From the NCBI GenBank assembly GCA_018061265.1, contig JAGOUM010000017.1:1-44356 (forward strand): DNA of 44,356 nucleotides. Direction: 5' to 3'. The notes under the pieces are model-generated. The model ran no database searches. It was not told the origin of the DNA and saw only the letters and a program-made list of their open reading frames with translations. The position numbers were made by a program, and so were the translations under genes. The stretch comes from Rhodoferax sp. Lineage in GTDB: Bacteria; Pseudomonadota; Gammaproteobacteria; Burkholderiales; Burkholderiaceae_C. Shown here one piece after another: positions 20,782 to 29,185 of this stretch (its first letter is position 1; each line of letters begins with the position of its first letter).

Positions 20782-23709
20782 ATGACCTGTTGTGTGCATC
20801 GGAGCGCGTTGGAGGAGATCGCCACCTGCGGCAAGGTTAAATCTCGCCGCCTGTATCTTGCGCAACTATTGCTCTGGTTGGCGTGGCTGCTGGCGACCAC
20901 CGCGGGTTTGGCCGGGCAGGACACCAAGGCGCTGACCCAGTACAAGATTGACAACTGGCAAACCGAGCAGGGGCTGCCGATGGACCTGGTGCATGCGCTA
21001 CACCAAACTCAGGATGGCTACCTTTGGATTGGAACGGCTGGCGGGCTGGCCCGTTTTGATGGGCGACGATTCAGCACATTTGCCGTGTCCGAGACCGCCG
21101 AGGTGGCTCGTCAACCGGTTTTTGGTTTCATGCAAGACCGTGAGCAAAGCCTGTGGATAGCACATGGAAAGGGTGCCGTGCGGTACCGCAACGGCGTCTT
21201 TGAGGCGATGTTCGCCAGCGAGGTCACCGCTGGGCAACGCGTCTATGCATTTGCCCAGGCACCCGATGGCTCCGTCTGGTCGGCTACAGAAAATGGCTTG
21301 GTACATTGGAGCAACGGGGTTACCCGGCTGTACCAGCAAGCCCAGGGGCTGCCCACCAACCGCCTGCGCTCGCTGGCCTTTGACCGCGCTGGGGTGTTGT
21401 GGATCGCCACCTCGGGTGGCGGCCTGGTGTCGTATGCGGCGGGGCGCTTTCAGGTGCTGAACCCGAGCAATGGATTCCCTCACCTGCAAGTGCGCTTTGT
21501 GCTGGCAGACCCGGACGGCAGCGTCTGGGCGGCCACCGCCGGTGCTGGCCTGGTTCACGTCAAGCAGGGGCAGATCACGACCTATGGCGTGGCAGACGGG
21601 CTGCCCACCGATCAATTGACTTCCCTGGCATTTGACACCGCAGGCGATCTGTGGATCGGCACCTGGGGTGCCGGAGTTGGCCGCAAGCATGGGGATCAGT
21701 TCAGCGCAGTTTCCACTGCGGGCGGTCTGGCGGGTGACCAGATCTGGTCGATTCTGGGCGATCGTGAGGGTAGCGTCTGGGTGGGCACCTGGGTAGGCGG
21801 CCTGAACCGGCTGAGTCAGCGCAATTTTGAGGCTCTGGGCACGCCCGAGGGGCTGTCGCACGACAACGTGCGGTCGGTGGTTCACGACCTAAACGGCGTG
21901 ACCTGGGTTGCGACCGCCGGTGGCGGACTCAACCGCATAGAGACTGGGCGCATCACCACCGTGCGCCGCAAAGACGGCTTGCCCACCGATGAGCTCTCGA
22001 CGCTGCTGGCTGACCGCGATGGCTCGCTGTGGGTGGGAAGTTACACCGGAGGCATTGCCCGGCTGCAATCGGGGCGCATCCGGACCTATGGTGTGGCGCA
22101 GGGGTTGCCGTCGCCCGATATCCGGGTGCTTTACCAGGACAGCAAGGGCGTCGTGTGGGCGGGTACCCAAACGGGCCTGGCAAAGTTTGACGGGCAAGGC
22201 TTCAGCGCGGTGCGCGATGCCGGCGCCCCACGCGATGTCACCTCGACCATTTTGGAGGACCGCAGCGGCACCCTTTGGTTTGGCACCTCGGGGCAGGGGC
22301 TGTACCGCTTGCGCGACGGCGGTTTTTCAACGCTGACCCTGGCCGATGGCCTGGTTTCGAACTGGATCACGGCCCTGTACGAAGATGCCGATGCCAACCT
22401 GTGGATCGGCACCAATGGCGAAGGCCTGAACCGCCTGCACCACGGCGAGCTGACGAGCATTCTGGAGGACAGCGCCGGCCACCTCTGGATGACGAGTAAC
22501 CGCGGTTTTTACCGGGTGGCGCGCGCTGAGCTGATCAATTTTGCCGAGCAGCGGCAAAGCAAGTTCAGCGTCACGGCTTTTGGCCCGGGCGATGCCTTGC
22601 GCAGCACGCTGTTTTCAGGGGGTGTCAAGCCGGCCGGGGCGATTGACCGGGCCGGCAAGCTTTGGCTGCCCTCGAACAAAGGGCTGGTGATCGTTGACCC
22701 GCTCCATTTGCCCAGTGTTGGCAAGCCACCTTTGGCGCATCTGGAGAGGTTGGTGATCAACGGTGTGAGTCGCCCTGCGGACTCTCAGGTCATGCTGCCA
22801 GCCGGTTCGGTGCCGCTGACGATTCGTTACACCGCCATGACGCTGCGCCAGGCGGAGCGTGCCCGGTTTCGCTACCAACTGGTCGGTATCACACCGCAGT
22901 GGGTCGACGCCGGTATGGAGCGCGAGGTCACGTTTCCTGCCTTGCCGCACGGCAATTACCGGTTTCGGGTTGCCGCGTCCACGGACGGTCAGCAGTGGAG
23001 CGAGGCCGACGCTGGGCTGAACATTGTGGTGCAGCCGCACTTTTATCAAACCCTGTGGTTCCTGGCTTTGACCACGGTCCTGGCTGTGCTGTCCCTGGTG
23101 GCGCTGTTTCGATTGCGCATGCGCAGTCTGCGTCTGCGGCATGACGAAATGGAGTTGCTGGTGGCGCAGCGCACCGAAGAGTTGAAACTGGCCAACGAGA
23201 GCCTGTCGCGGTTGTCGTTTGTCGACGCACTCACCGGCCTGGCCAACCGGCGGCGCTTTAATGGCGCGCTCGACGAGGAGTGGCGGCGTGCCAGCCGTTC
23301 GCAAACCGATCTGGCCCTGGTGATGGCTGACATCGACAACTTCAAGCTGTACAACGACTCGCTGGGTCATCAGCAGGGTGACCGCTGTCTGGCGGCGGTG
23401 GCTGGGGTGTTCTTGCGCGCCGCGGGGCGCGCGGGTGATCTGGCCGCCCGTTATGGGGGAGAAGAAATGGTCTTTCTCATGCCGGGCGCCAACCACGCCG
23501 AGGCACTGGCCATGGCCGAGAATTTGCGCGCCGCCTGCGAGGCACTGGCCTTGCCGCATCCCACATCGCCCGTGAGTTCAGTGGTGACCATCAGCCTTGG
23601 CGTGGCGTCGTGCGTTCCTGGCGCTGACTTCTCCGCCGAGGGCCTGCTCGGCCAGGCCGATGCGGCACTTTACCGGGCCAAAGCGGCGGGGCGCAACCGC
23701 GTGTGCTGA
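20782..23709 (+). CDS. Two-propeller sensor diguanylate cyclase
   Basis: The protein of about 975 residues senses with a periplasmic double beta-propeller and signals with a cytoplasmic GGDEF domain. After a signal/anchor segment (RRLYLAQLLLWLAWLLATTAG) come 14 repeats of the Reg_prop type, each near W[IV]GT-x-GGL. A Y_Y_Y domain follows (about 650-750), then one membrane helix (FLALTTVLAVLSLVALF) and a coiled linker. The GGDEF domain starts at SFVDALTGLANRRRF. Its active loop is GGEEM rather than GGDEF/GGEEF, and an RxxD inhibitory site (RAGD) stands five residues before it. Fourteen blades make two seven-bladed propellers, as in hybrid sensors of polysaccharide use. A GTG at 20752 is another possible start. 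Confidence 0.88.
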   Translation: MTCCVHRSALEEIATCGKVKSRRLYLAQLLLWLAWLLATTAGLAGQDTKALTQYKIDNWQTEQGLPMDLVHALHQTQDGYLWIGTAGGLARFDGRRFSTFAVSETAEVARQPVFGFMQDREQSLWIAHGKGAVRYRNGVFEAMFASEVTAGQRVYAFAQAPDGSVWSATENGLVHWSNGVTRLYQQAQGLPTNRLRSLAFDRAGVLWIATSGGGLVSYAAGRFQVLNPSNGFPHLQVRFVLADPDGSVWAATAGAGLVHVKQGQITTYGVADGLPTDQLTSLAFDTAGDLWIGTWGAGVGRKHGDQFSAVSTAGGLAGDQIWSILGDREGSVWVGTWVGGLNRLSQRNFEALGTPEGLSHDNVRSVVHDLNGVTWVATAGGGLNRIETGRITTVRRKDGLPTDELSTLLADRDGSLWVGSYTGGIARLQSGRIRTYGVAQGLPSPDIRVLYQDSKGVVWAGTQTGLAKFDGQGFSAVRDAGAPRDVTSTILEDRSGTLWFGTSGQGLYRLRDGGFSTLTLADGLVSNWITALYEDADANLWIGTNGEGLNRLHHGELTSILEDSAGHLWMTSNRGFYRVARAELINFAEQRQSKFSVTAFGPGDALRSTLFSGGVKPAGAIDRAGKLWLPSNKGLVIVDPLHLPSVGKPPLAHLERLVINGVSRPADSQVMLPAGSVPLTIRYTAMTLRQAERARFRYQLVGITPQWVDAGMEREVTFPALPHGNYRFRVAASTDGQQWSEADAGLNIVVQPHFYQTLWFLALTTVLAVLSLVALFRLRMRSLRLRHDEMELLVAQRTEELKLANESLSRLSFVDALTGLANRRRFNGALDEEWRRASRSQTDLALVMADIDNFKLYNDSLGHQQGDRCLAAVAGVFLRAAGRAGDLAARYGGEEMVFLMPGANHAEALAMAENLRAACEALALPHPTSPVSSVVTISLGVASCVPGADFSAEGLLGQADAALYRAKAAGRNRVC

Positions 23710-23714
23710 GGGGC

Positions 23715-24791
23715 TTATCGCGGGCGTTCTTGTGGGTGGGTGGCGGCGCTTAGGCGCGCTGCGGCGTCCCGCAAGCCAGCCTCGGTGGCGTCCCAGCCCA
23801 GGCACGCGTCGGTGATCGAGACACCGTAGCTTAGGTCTTTGGGATCCGCCAGCTTCTGGTTGCCCTCAAAGAGGTTGGATTCGAGCATCACACCTTTGAT
23901 AGCACGGTTGCCCTCCACAATCTGGCCTACCACGTCCTTGAGCACCAGGTTTTGCAGCGCGTGGTTCTTGCGCGAGTTGGCGTGGCTGCAGTCGACCACG
24001 AGGTTGGTGGGCAGCTTGGCGGCCAGCAGAGCGCTGGTTGCCTCAGCCACCGCGACCGAGTCGTAATTGGGCTGGCTGCCACCGCGCAGGATCAGGTGGC
24101 CGTGGGCATTGCCGCGGGTTTGCGTCAGGGCCACCTGGCCTTCGCCGTTGATGCCCAAAAAGGTGTGGGGTTGCGCCGCAGACAGCATGGCGTTGACTGC
24201 CACGTCCAGGCTGCCGTCGGTGCCATTCTTGAAACCCACCGGGCTCGACAGACCGCTGGCCATCTCGCGGTGTGTCTGGCTCTCGGTGGTGCGTGCGCCA
24301 ATGGCGCTCCAGGCAATCAGGTCGCCCAGGTACTGCGGTGTGATCGGGTCGAGCGCCTCTGTGCCACAGGGCAGGCCCATGGCATTCAGTTCCACCAGCA
24401 GGCGGCGGGCGATGTGCAGGCCTTCCTCGACGTGAAAGCTGTCGTCCATGCGCGGGTCGTTGATCAGGCCCTTCCAGCCCACGGTGGTGCGCGGCTTCTC
24501 AAAATACACCCGCATCACCACGAATAACTGGTCTTGAAGCTCGTCGGCCAAGCCCTTGAGCCTATGCGCGTACTCCATGGCCGCAGCCGGGTCGTGGATC
24601 GAGCACGGCCCCACCACCACCATCAGGCGGGCATCTTGGCCTTGCAAGATACGTGCGACGGTGTTGCGCGCATTACTCACGGTGCGCATGGCGGCGTCGC
24701 TGGCAGGCACCGCGTCGTGTAATTGCGAGGGCGGAAGCAGCGTTTGCTGCGCCAGCACGTTGAGATTTTCGAAGGCGTTGGGGAAGGTCAT
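23715..24791 (-). CDS. aroG: 3-deoxy-7-phosphoheptulonate synthase (DAHP synthase, class I)
   Basis: DAHP synthase condenses phosphoenolpyruvate with erythrose 4-phosphate, the first step of the shikimate pathway. The 358-residue protein is a class I AroF/G/H-type enzyme. Blocks seen are VVVGPCSIHDPAAAMEYA with the metal-binding Cys, VMRVYFEKPRTTVGWKGLINDP, GARTTESQTHR, SPVGFKNGTDG, and VVDCSHANSRKN. Which amino acid inhibits it cannot be read with confidence. The stop is only 5 bases from the convergent cyclase gene. A repeat copy with short palindromes forms the sequence directly upstream of the ATG, where no strong ribosome site is seen. Confidence 0.95.
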   Translation of the reverse strand: MTFPNAFENLNVLAQQTLLPPSQLHDAVPASDAAMRTVSNARNTVARILQGQDARLMVVVGPCSIHDPAAAMEYAHRLKGLADELQDQLFVVMRVYFEKPRTTVGWKGLINDPRMDDSFHVEEGLHIARRLLVELNAMGLPCGTEALDPITPQYLGDLIAWSAIGARTTESQTHREMASGLSSPVGFKNGTDGSLDVAVNAMLSAAQPHTFLGINGEGQVALTQTRGNAHGHLILRGGSQPNYDSVAVAEATSALLAAKLPTNLVVDCSHANSRKNHALQNLVLKDVVGQIVEGNRAIKGVMLESNLFEGNQKLADPKDLSYGVSITDACLGWDATEAGLRDAAARLSAATHPQERPR

Positions 24792-24792
24792 G

Positions 24793-24853
24793 ATTTATCG
24801 ATAAAAATGGGCTCTAGCCCATATTCTAATTGCGCAACCAGCTATATTTATGA
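24793..24853 (-). repeat. Dispersed imperfect repeat, copy B (aroG leader)
   Basis: On the minus strand this copy reads AATATAGCTGGTTGCGCAAT and then TAGAATATGGGCTAGAGCCC plus a T-rich end. It shares ATAGCT and GCTAGAGC with copy A. It contains two palindromes, TTTATCGATAAA (24794-24805) and ATGGGCT/AGCCCAT (24807-24822). It fills the 72-base gap between the sensor kinase stop and the aroG start, so it probably supplies the aroG leader or promoter. Confidence 0.55.
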
Positions 24854-24863
24854 AAGTGCTTGG

Positions 24864-26198
24864 CTAGCCGGCCGTGCCGGCGGGGCGAGTTGGTTGGGCC
24901 GGTGGCACAAGCACCCAGGCCTGCAGACCACCACCCGGGCGGGGCGACAGGCTGACCGTCCAGCCGTTGGCCCGTGCCAACGCGCGCACGATGGCCAGGC
25001 CCAGGCCGGCACCACCCGTGGCAGGGCTGCGCGAATGCTCCAGGCGGGCAAAGGGCTCAAACATGGCCTCCATCTTCTCGACGGCAATGCCTGGTCCGCG
25101 GTCGAGCACGCCCATGTGCAGCACTCCGTCTTCAAATTTCGCCACCAGATCCAGCGGGCTGCCCGGCGCGTAGCGCTGCGCGTTTTGTAGCAGATTGCCC
25201 AGTAGGCGTTGCAAGGCGGTGGCTGCCACACTGACGTTGTGCACCGGGCAGTCCAGCCGCACGGGCTGCGACGGGGTGTCAAAGTCGCTGGCCAGTTGCT
25301 GCAGGAAATCAGCCAGATCCAGCATGCATGCCGGCTCCTGGGCCAGGCCGCGCGCCAGTGTCAGTACGTCGCCAATCAGCTGGTTCATCTGCGTGATGTC
25401 GCGCTCGATGCGGTCGATCAGCGCAGCATCGGGTGCTTCGCGCAGCATTTCCAGTGCCAGGCGCATGCGCGCCAGGGGCGTGCGCAAGTCGTGCGACACC
25501 CCGGCCAGCAGCGTGGTGCGGGCACTCAGCAGGTCTTGCACCTGCTGCGCCATGGCGTTGAAACGCCGACTCAAGGCTACCATCTCGCGCGGACCGGTCT
25601 CGGGCAGGCGCTGGCCCAGATTGCCCTGGCCAATGTCGGCGCTGGCGGCTTCCAGGCGCGCCAGCGGTTGTGTCAGACGCCGTGCCAGCCACATCGCCAC
25701 CGCCAGCGCCAGCGCCAGCCCGGCGACCAGGGCGACGACAAAGGCGGTGATGGGCTGGCTGTCCACCCGGTTGTCTGCCAGCCCCACGCTCAGGTAGCCT
25801 TGGCCCACCGGTACTTGCGCCCAGTACCAGATGCCGGTGTCGGTGGCCTCGCGGCTCAGGTGCCGCGCACGCTGCAGGCGCTGCGCCAGCGCGTCTTCAA
25901 GCAGGTAGAAATACGGCGGGTGCCATTCGTCACGGGCCAGCCCGGGCGGGTCGCTGCGCAGGGCCAGGGCATGTTTGTCAAATAGCTCCACCTCAAAGGC
26001 GGCGCGGGTTTGCGGCGGCAACTCGGCCCATGTCTGGGCCGAGAGCACCATCAACCCGGCCAGGTCGTCCGCGGAGCGGCGGGCCAGCGGCAGCAGCACC
26101 CAGACGGCAAACACCGCCATCACCAGCAGCTCCATGGCCACAAAGGCCAGCGCCAGCGCCACCGTATTTTGACGCGCCAGGCTGGGCTGCTGGTTCAC
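24864..26198 (-). CDS. EnvZ-like sensor histidine kinase
   Basis: The 444-residue kinase is paired with the OmpR-like regulator just upstream. It has TM1 (about 14-38), a periplasmic part (39-148), TM2 (about 150-172), HAMP, HisKA with His236 in AGVSHDLRTPLARMRLALEML, and HATPase. The HATPase shows NLLQNAQRYA, DRGPGI and GAGLGLAIV. VSHDLRTPLTR-like H boxes are characteristic of the EnvZ group. I chose the GTG at 26198: an AGGAG ribosome site lies 7 bases before it, and the start gives a proper N-terminal membrane helix. The open frame continues upstream into the regulator gene, but that extension has no recognisable content. The signal is unknown. Confidence 0.88.
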   Translation of the reverse strand: MNQQPSLARQNTVALALAFVAMELLVMAVFAVWVLLPLARRSADDLAGLMVLSAQTWAELPPQTRAAFEVELFDKHALALRSDPPGLARDEWHPPYFYLLEDALAQRLQRARHLSREATDTGIWYWAQVPVGQGYLSVGLADNRVDSQPITAFVVALVAGLALALAVAMWLARRLTQPLARLEAASADIGQGNLGQRLPETGPREMVALSRRFNAMAQQVQDLLSARTTLLAGVSHDLRTPLARMRLALEMLREAPDAALIDRIERDITQMNQLIGDVLTLARGLAQEPACMLDLADFLQQLASDFDTPSQPVRLDCPVHNVSVAATALQRLLGNLLQNAQRYAPGSPLDLVAKFEDGVLHMGVLDRGPGIAVEKMEAMFEPFARLEHSRSPATGGAGLGLAIVRALARANGWTVSLSPRPGGGLQAWVLVPPAQPTRPAGTAG

Positions 26199-26232
26199 GC
26201 GGCCGCTCCTGTCATGGCGCGCACGTCGCGCA

Positions 26233-26952
26233 TCAGGCGTCGCTGCCTTTCGGGTTGAACAGGTAACCTTCGCCGCGCACGGTGCGGATGTAGGTGGGCG
26301 CGGCGGGGTCGGCTTCGATCTTGCGGCGCAGGCGCGTGACCCGGTTGTCGATGCTGCGGTCAAACGGGTCGCGGTCGTAGCCACGCAGCATGTCGACCAG
26401 GGTGTCGCGTGACAGCACCCGGTTGGGGTGCGCCACCAGCGCGGCCAGCAGGTCGTACTCGGCGCTGGTCAGGCTCAGTTCAACCCCGTCTTTGAACAGG
26501 CGATGGCCCAGCGTGTCGAGCTGGTAGGGACCAAAGCGCGGCAAAGTGGGCTCAGCCAATGGCGTGCTTGGCGCCACCTGGCCACGGCGCAGCAGGGCGC
26601 GCAGGCGCGCCAGCAGTTCGCGTGGGCCAAAGGGTTTTGCCAGGTAGTCGTCAGCACCGACTTCCAGGCCAATCACCCGGTCGAGCTCTTCACCGCGCGC
26701 CGAGAGCATCAGGATCGGGACCTGTGAGCTGGCACGCAGCGCGCGGGTGAGGGAAAGGCCGTCTTCGCCGGGCAGCATCAGGTCGAGCACGATGGCGTCG
26801 GCTGCACGCGTGGCCAGCTCAGCGCGCATGGCCACGCCGTCGGCGGCCACCGCCACCGAAAACCCGTTGCTCCCCAAATAACTGCGCAGTAGCTCAAGCA
26901 GGTCGGGGTCGTCGTCGACGACCAGGATGTGGGGTGCGGTCATGGTGTTCAT
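26233..26952 (-). CDS. OmpR-like response regulator
   Basis: This 239-residue regulator has a receiver domain (VVDDD at 11-15, phospho-acceptor Asp57 in VLDLMLPGEDG, Lys in AKPFGPREL) and an OmpR-type winged helix. The helix-turn-helix region reads LTSAEYDLLAALVAHPNRVLSRD, the recognition helix is FDRSIDNRVTRLRRKIE, and the wing is VRGEGYLF. The sequence fits the EnvZ/OmpR clade more than PhoB. The kinase gene follows 34 bases downstream. It is divergent from a cassette of three exported proteins across a 162-base gap, which suggests direct control. ATG codons at residues 1 and 4 are both possible. Confidence 0.92.
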   Translation of the reverse strand: MNTMTAPHILVVDDDPDLLELLRSYLGSNGFSVAVAADGVAMRAELATRAADAIVLDLMLPGEDGLSLTRALRASSQVPILMLSARGEELDRVIGLEVGADDYLAKPFGPRELLARLRALLRRGQVAPSTPLAEPTLPRFGPYQLDTLGHRLFKDGVELSLTSAEYDLLAALVAHPNRVLSRDTLVDMLRGYDRDPFDRSIDNRVTRLRRKIEADPAAPTYIRTVRGEGYLFNPKGSDA

Positions 26953-27030
26953 GGTGTGGGTCTGGCGTGCAGTTTAAGGCGGATATCTGGGTTGTAATGG
27001 CGCTGGTGCCGCTTTGATGACAGGCTGCGA

Positions 27031-27059
27031 CAAACCGATACACAGCGCGGCCAAACCGA
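27031..27059 (+). promoter_or_regulatory. CAAACCGA direct repeat, 21 bases apart
   Basis: CAAACCGA occurs at 27031-27038 and at 27052-27059, two helical turns apart and on the same face. It lies between the divergent OmpR-like gene and the first exported-protein gene. Tandem same-face half-sites fit an OmpR-family operator. No clear -10 box or binding consensus was found. Confidence 0.35.
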
Positions 27060-27114
27060 CATTCTGATGAGACACCGCTGACGCACCATACACCTACCCG
27101 AAAACAATACGACC

Positions 27115-27483
27115 ATGAAAGCCCGTACTTCCATCTTCTCATTGCTGCTGCTGACCGCAGCGACAGGCGCGTTTGCCCAGGTAGCACCCAAGGCGGCTGA
27201 CCCCAGCCTGCCGCGGCCGCTCAACCTGTCGGTACGCAAACCCGTCGCACCGGTGACAGACCCGGCCCTGCTGCTGCCTGAGTCGGTTACCCCGACCCAG
27301 GCCGCACAGGGCGCGGTTGTCGGCGGCAATGAAGATGCAGGTGCAGCGGCGCTGCCCTTTGGGACTGGCTTTGAGAGCCGACAACTGGGCAACGACGCTG
27401 GCAGCACCGGAGCAGGTAGCTCTGGCAATGCAGGTGGCGGCAGTGGTGGTGGTGGACGGGGCGGCTCCGGCCGCGGACGTTAG
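27115..27483 (+). CDS. Small exported Gly-rich protein
   Basis: This 122-residue protein has no recognised family. A Sec signal peptide ends near residue 21 (TGAFAQ). The middle is rich in Pro, Ala, Val and Leu (LPRPLNLSVRKP, VTDPALLLPES). The end, from about residue 95, is almost only Gly, Ser and Arg (GGGSGGGGRGGSGRGR). It is the first of three exported proteins encoded one after another, divergent from an OmpR-like regulator. I would expect it to be unfolded or to bind something outside the inner membrane. The ribosome site is weak. Confidence 0.7.
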   Translation: MKARTSIFSLLLLTAATGAFAQVAPKAADPSLPRPLNLSVRKPVAPVTDPALLLPESVTPTQAAQGAVVGGNEDAGAAALPFGTGFESRQLGNDAGSTGAGSSGNAGGGSGGGGRGGSGRGR

Positions 27484-27513
27484 ATCTTTTATCAACCTGT
27501 TTGGAGTGTCATC

Positions 27514-27804
27514 ATGAAATCGTTCTCTTATCTCTCTATCGCATTGGTCACCACTTTGGCCATCGGCGCAAGCGCTTTTGCACAAGGCCCGGGTGGCGCA
27601 CGCCAGGGTGCTGCAGCACAAACCCGTTCGGCCACCGCTGGTCAGGCCGGTGTGGGCACGGGCACCGCAACCCATGCACAACTGCACACCCCTGGGACCG
27701 GGTTGCTTGATCCGACACTGGCCGTGGGTCGCCAAGGTAGCGCCGGTACACCGCGCGGCATCCATACCCCTGGCACCGGGCTGGTGACGCCAGTCGCCAA
27801 CTGA
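27514..27804 (+). CDS. Small exported protein with HTPGTGL repeats
   Basis: This 96-residue protein has no recognised family. A Sec signal peptide ends near residue 24 (ASAFAQ). The mature part, about 72 residues, is rich in Gly, Ala and Thr and has no Cys. The motif HTPGTGL occurs twice, at 58-64 and 84-90, each next to a Leu/Val-Thr/Asp-Pro segment (LLDPTL, LVTPVAN). The ATG follows a GGAG ribosome site. It lies 30 bases after the Gly-rich protein gene, so the two probably share a transcript. Confidence 0.75.
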   Translation: MKSFSYLSIALVTTLAIGASAFAQGPGGARQGAAAQTRSATAGQAGVGTGTATHAQLHTPGTGLLDPTLAVGRQGSAGTPRGIHTPGTGLVTPVAN

Positions 27805-27904
27805 GTCCCAGGTACTCCGCGCCTGCCTGGTCACCAGGACAGGTGCCGGGTGGTGGGTCGGGCCGAGTCGGCGCGACCCCAATCGCATTCCTTGAAAGTT
27901 AACA

Positions 27905-28603
27905 ATGAAAAAATCAATCCGATCATTCACGCTGGTTTTGTTGGTGGCAGCAGCGCTGGCAGCCTGTGGTGGTGGTGACAGTGACAGCCCGATGAGCGGA
28001 CCACCCTTGCTGGTGGACGCCGAGGGCAACAGCACCTTTGACAGCACGACCCTGGGCAGTTCGTTGACCGCTTTGCCCATCGAGAGTCTGAGTGCTGCCG
28101 AGTCGGCATCGCTGGTGTTTATGCGCGAGGAGGAAAAACTGGCGCAGGATGTCTACACCTATCTGGCCACCGTGTGGGGCGGCCAGACACGCGTGTTTGG
28201 CAATATCGCTCGCAGTGAGGCCACACACACTGAGGCGGTGCGCCAGTTGCTGGCGCGGTACGCGCTCGCAGATCCAGCCGCAACCCTGGCTGCCGGGGTT
28301 TACGCCAACACCACCTTGCAGGGTCTTTATACCCAGCTGGTGGCAGCGGGGACGCCATCACTGGTTGAGGCACTCAAAGTGGGTGCTGCGATTGAAGAAA
28401 TCGACATGATCGACCTCAACAAGGCGCTGCTCGACATTGACAACCAGGATATCGTCTTGGTGTACCAGAGTCTGCTCAAGGGGTCCCGCAACCACCTGCG
28501 CGCCTTCGTCACCGCGCTGACCGCACAAGGCGTGATCTATGTGCCCCAGTACATGGCGCTGGCCGATTACCAGACCATCATCAATACGCCAATGGAGCGC
28601 TAG
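27905..28603 (+). CDS. DUF2202 ferritin-like lipoprotein
   Basis: The 232-residue protein has a lipoprotein signal (LAAC, Cys21) and a DUF2202 domain, a ferritin-like four-helix bundle. Residues fitting a di-iron or metal site lie in FMREEEKLAQDVYTYLA, NIARSEATHTEAVRQLL, GAAIEEIDMIDL and GSRNHLRAF, each with acidic or His residues. The function of the family is not established. It follows the two small exported proteins by 100 bases. Its stop overlaps the convergent DUF1697 gene by 3 bases. Being a lipoprotein, it should sit on a membrane facing the periplasm. Confidence 0.88.
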   Translation: MKKSIRSFTLVLLVAAALAACGGGDSDSPMSGPPLLVDAEGNSTFDSTTLGSSLTALPIESLSAAESASLVFMREEEKLAQDVYTYLATVWGGQTRVFGNIARSEATHTEAVRQLLARYALADPAATLAAGVYANTTLQGLYTQLVAAGTPSLVEALKVGAAIEEIDMIDLNKALLDIDNQDIVLVYQSLLKGSRNHLRAFVTALTAQGVIYVPQYMALADYQTIINTPMER

Positions 28604-29175
28604 AGTCCAGTGCTCAAGTCACCCGCACCTGTTACTAAGGCCTCGAGTTTGAGGACGGTTGCCCAATTGCGTGTTGTCATGCCCTTGCCGGCCTTGCCCA
28701 GCAAGGCTTCGCCGGCTTTGCTTTGGAGCAGCCCGTTGGGACAGTGCAGGTAAGCCGCTTCATCGCCAATCACCAAACGCTCAGGCGCCTGTACCAGCGG
28801 CTCGATGGCGTGCAGGTGCTGCAGTGTCTGGCGGTCCGGTGCGAAGGCCACAAGGAATCTTGCGTGCTCTTCGGAGGGAAGCTGCATTGGATTGGCACGA
28901 ACGATGGCCGACAGCTCAGCCGCCGATTTGACGATGGCTGTTGGGCTCAGCTGCAGCTGAGTTCGAATCGCCGCACCGACGCTGGCCGCCAGCTGAGTTG
29001 CAGACAGATCCTGACTGCGAAACACCGCATTGCCGCTGTTGAGCAATGTTTTGACCTCCGTACAACCCTGGCTTTCAAGGATCGCCTTGAGTGCAACCAT
29101 CGGCAGTCGATTGCCCCGTCCCACATTGACACCTCGAAGCAACAGGACGAAACGGGGCATGCGCTGCTCGGCCAC
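28600..29175 (-). CDS. DUF1697 family protein
   Basis: The 191-residue cytoplasmic protein starts with the family signature FVLLLRGVNVGRGNRLPMVALKAILESQGCTEVKTLLNSGNAVF. The C-terminus has KAGEALLGKAGKGMTTRNWATVLKL, also characteristic, with TTRNW conserved. DUF1697 proteins have no proven function. It lies 10 bases after glcF on the same strand and may be read with it. There is no signal peptide. The start ATG at 29175 could be replaced by the Met at residue 6. Confidence 0.9.
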   Translation of the reverse strand: MAEQRMPRFVLLLRGVNVGRGNRLPMVALKAILESQGCTEVKTLLNSGNAVFRSQDLSATQLAASVGAAIRTQLQLSPTAIVKSAAELSAIVRANPMQLPSEEHARFLVAFAPDRQTLQHLHAIEPLVQAPERLVIGDEAAYLHCPNGLLQSKAGEALLGKAGKGMTTRNWATVLKLEALVTGAGDLSTGL

Positions 29176-29185
29176 AGGTTTGGGT

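Noticed and set aside
27829-27841. CCTGGTCACCAGG palindrome between the small protein and the DUF2202 gene as terminator
   Set aside because: Short arms and no T-tract; may be chance.
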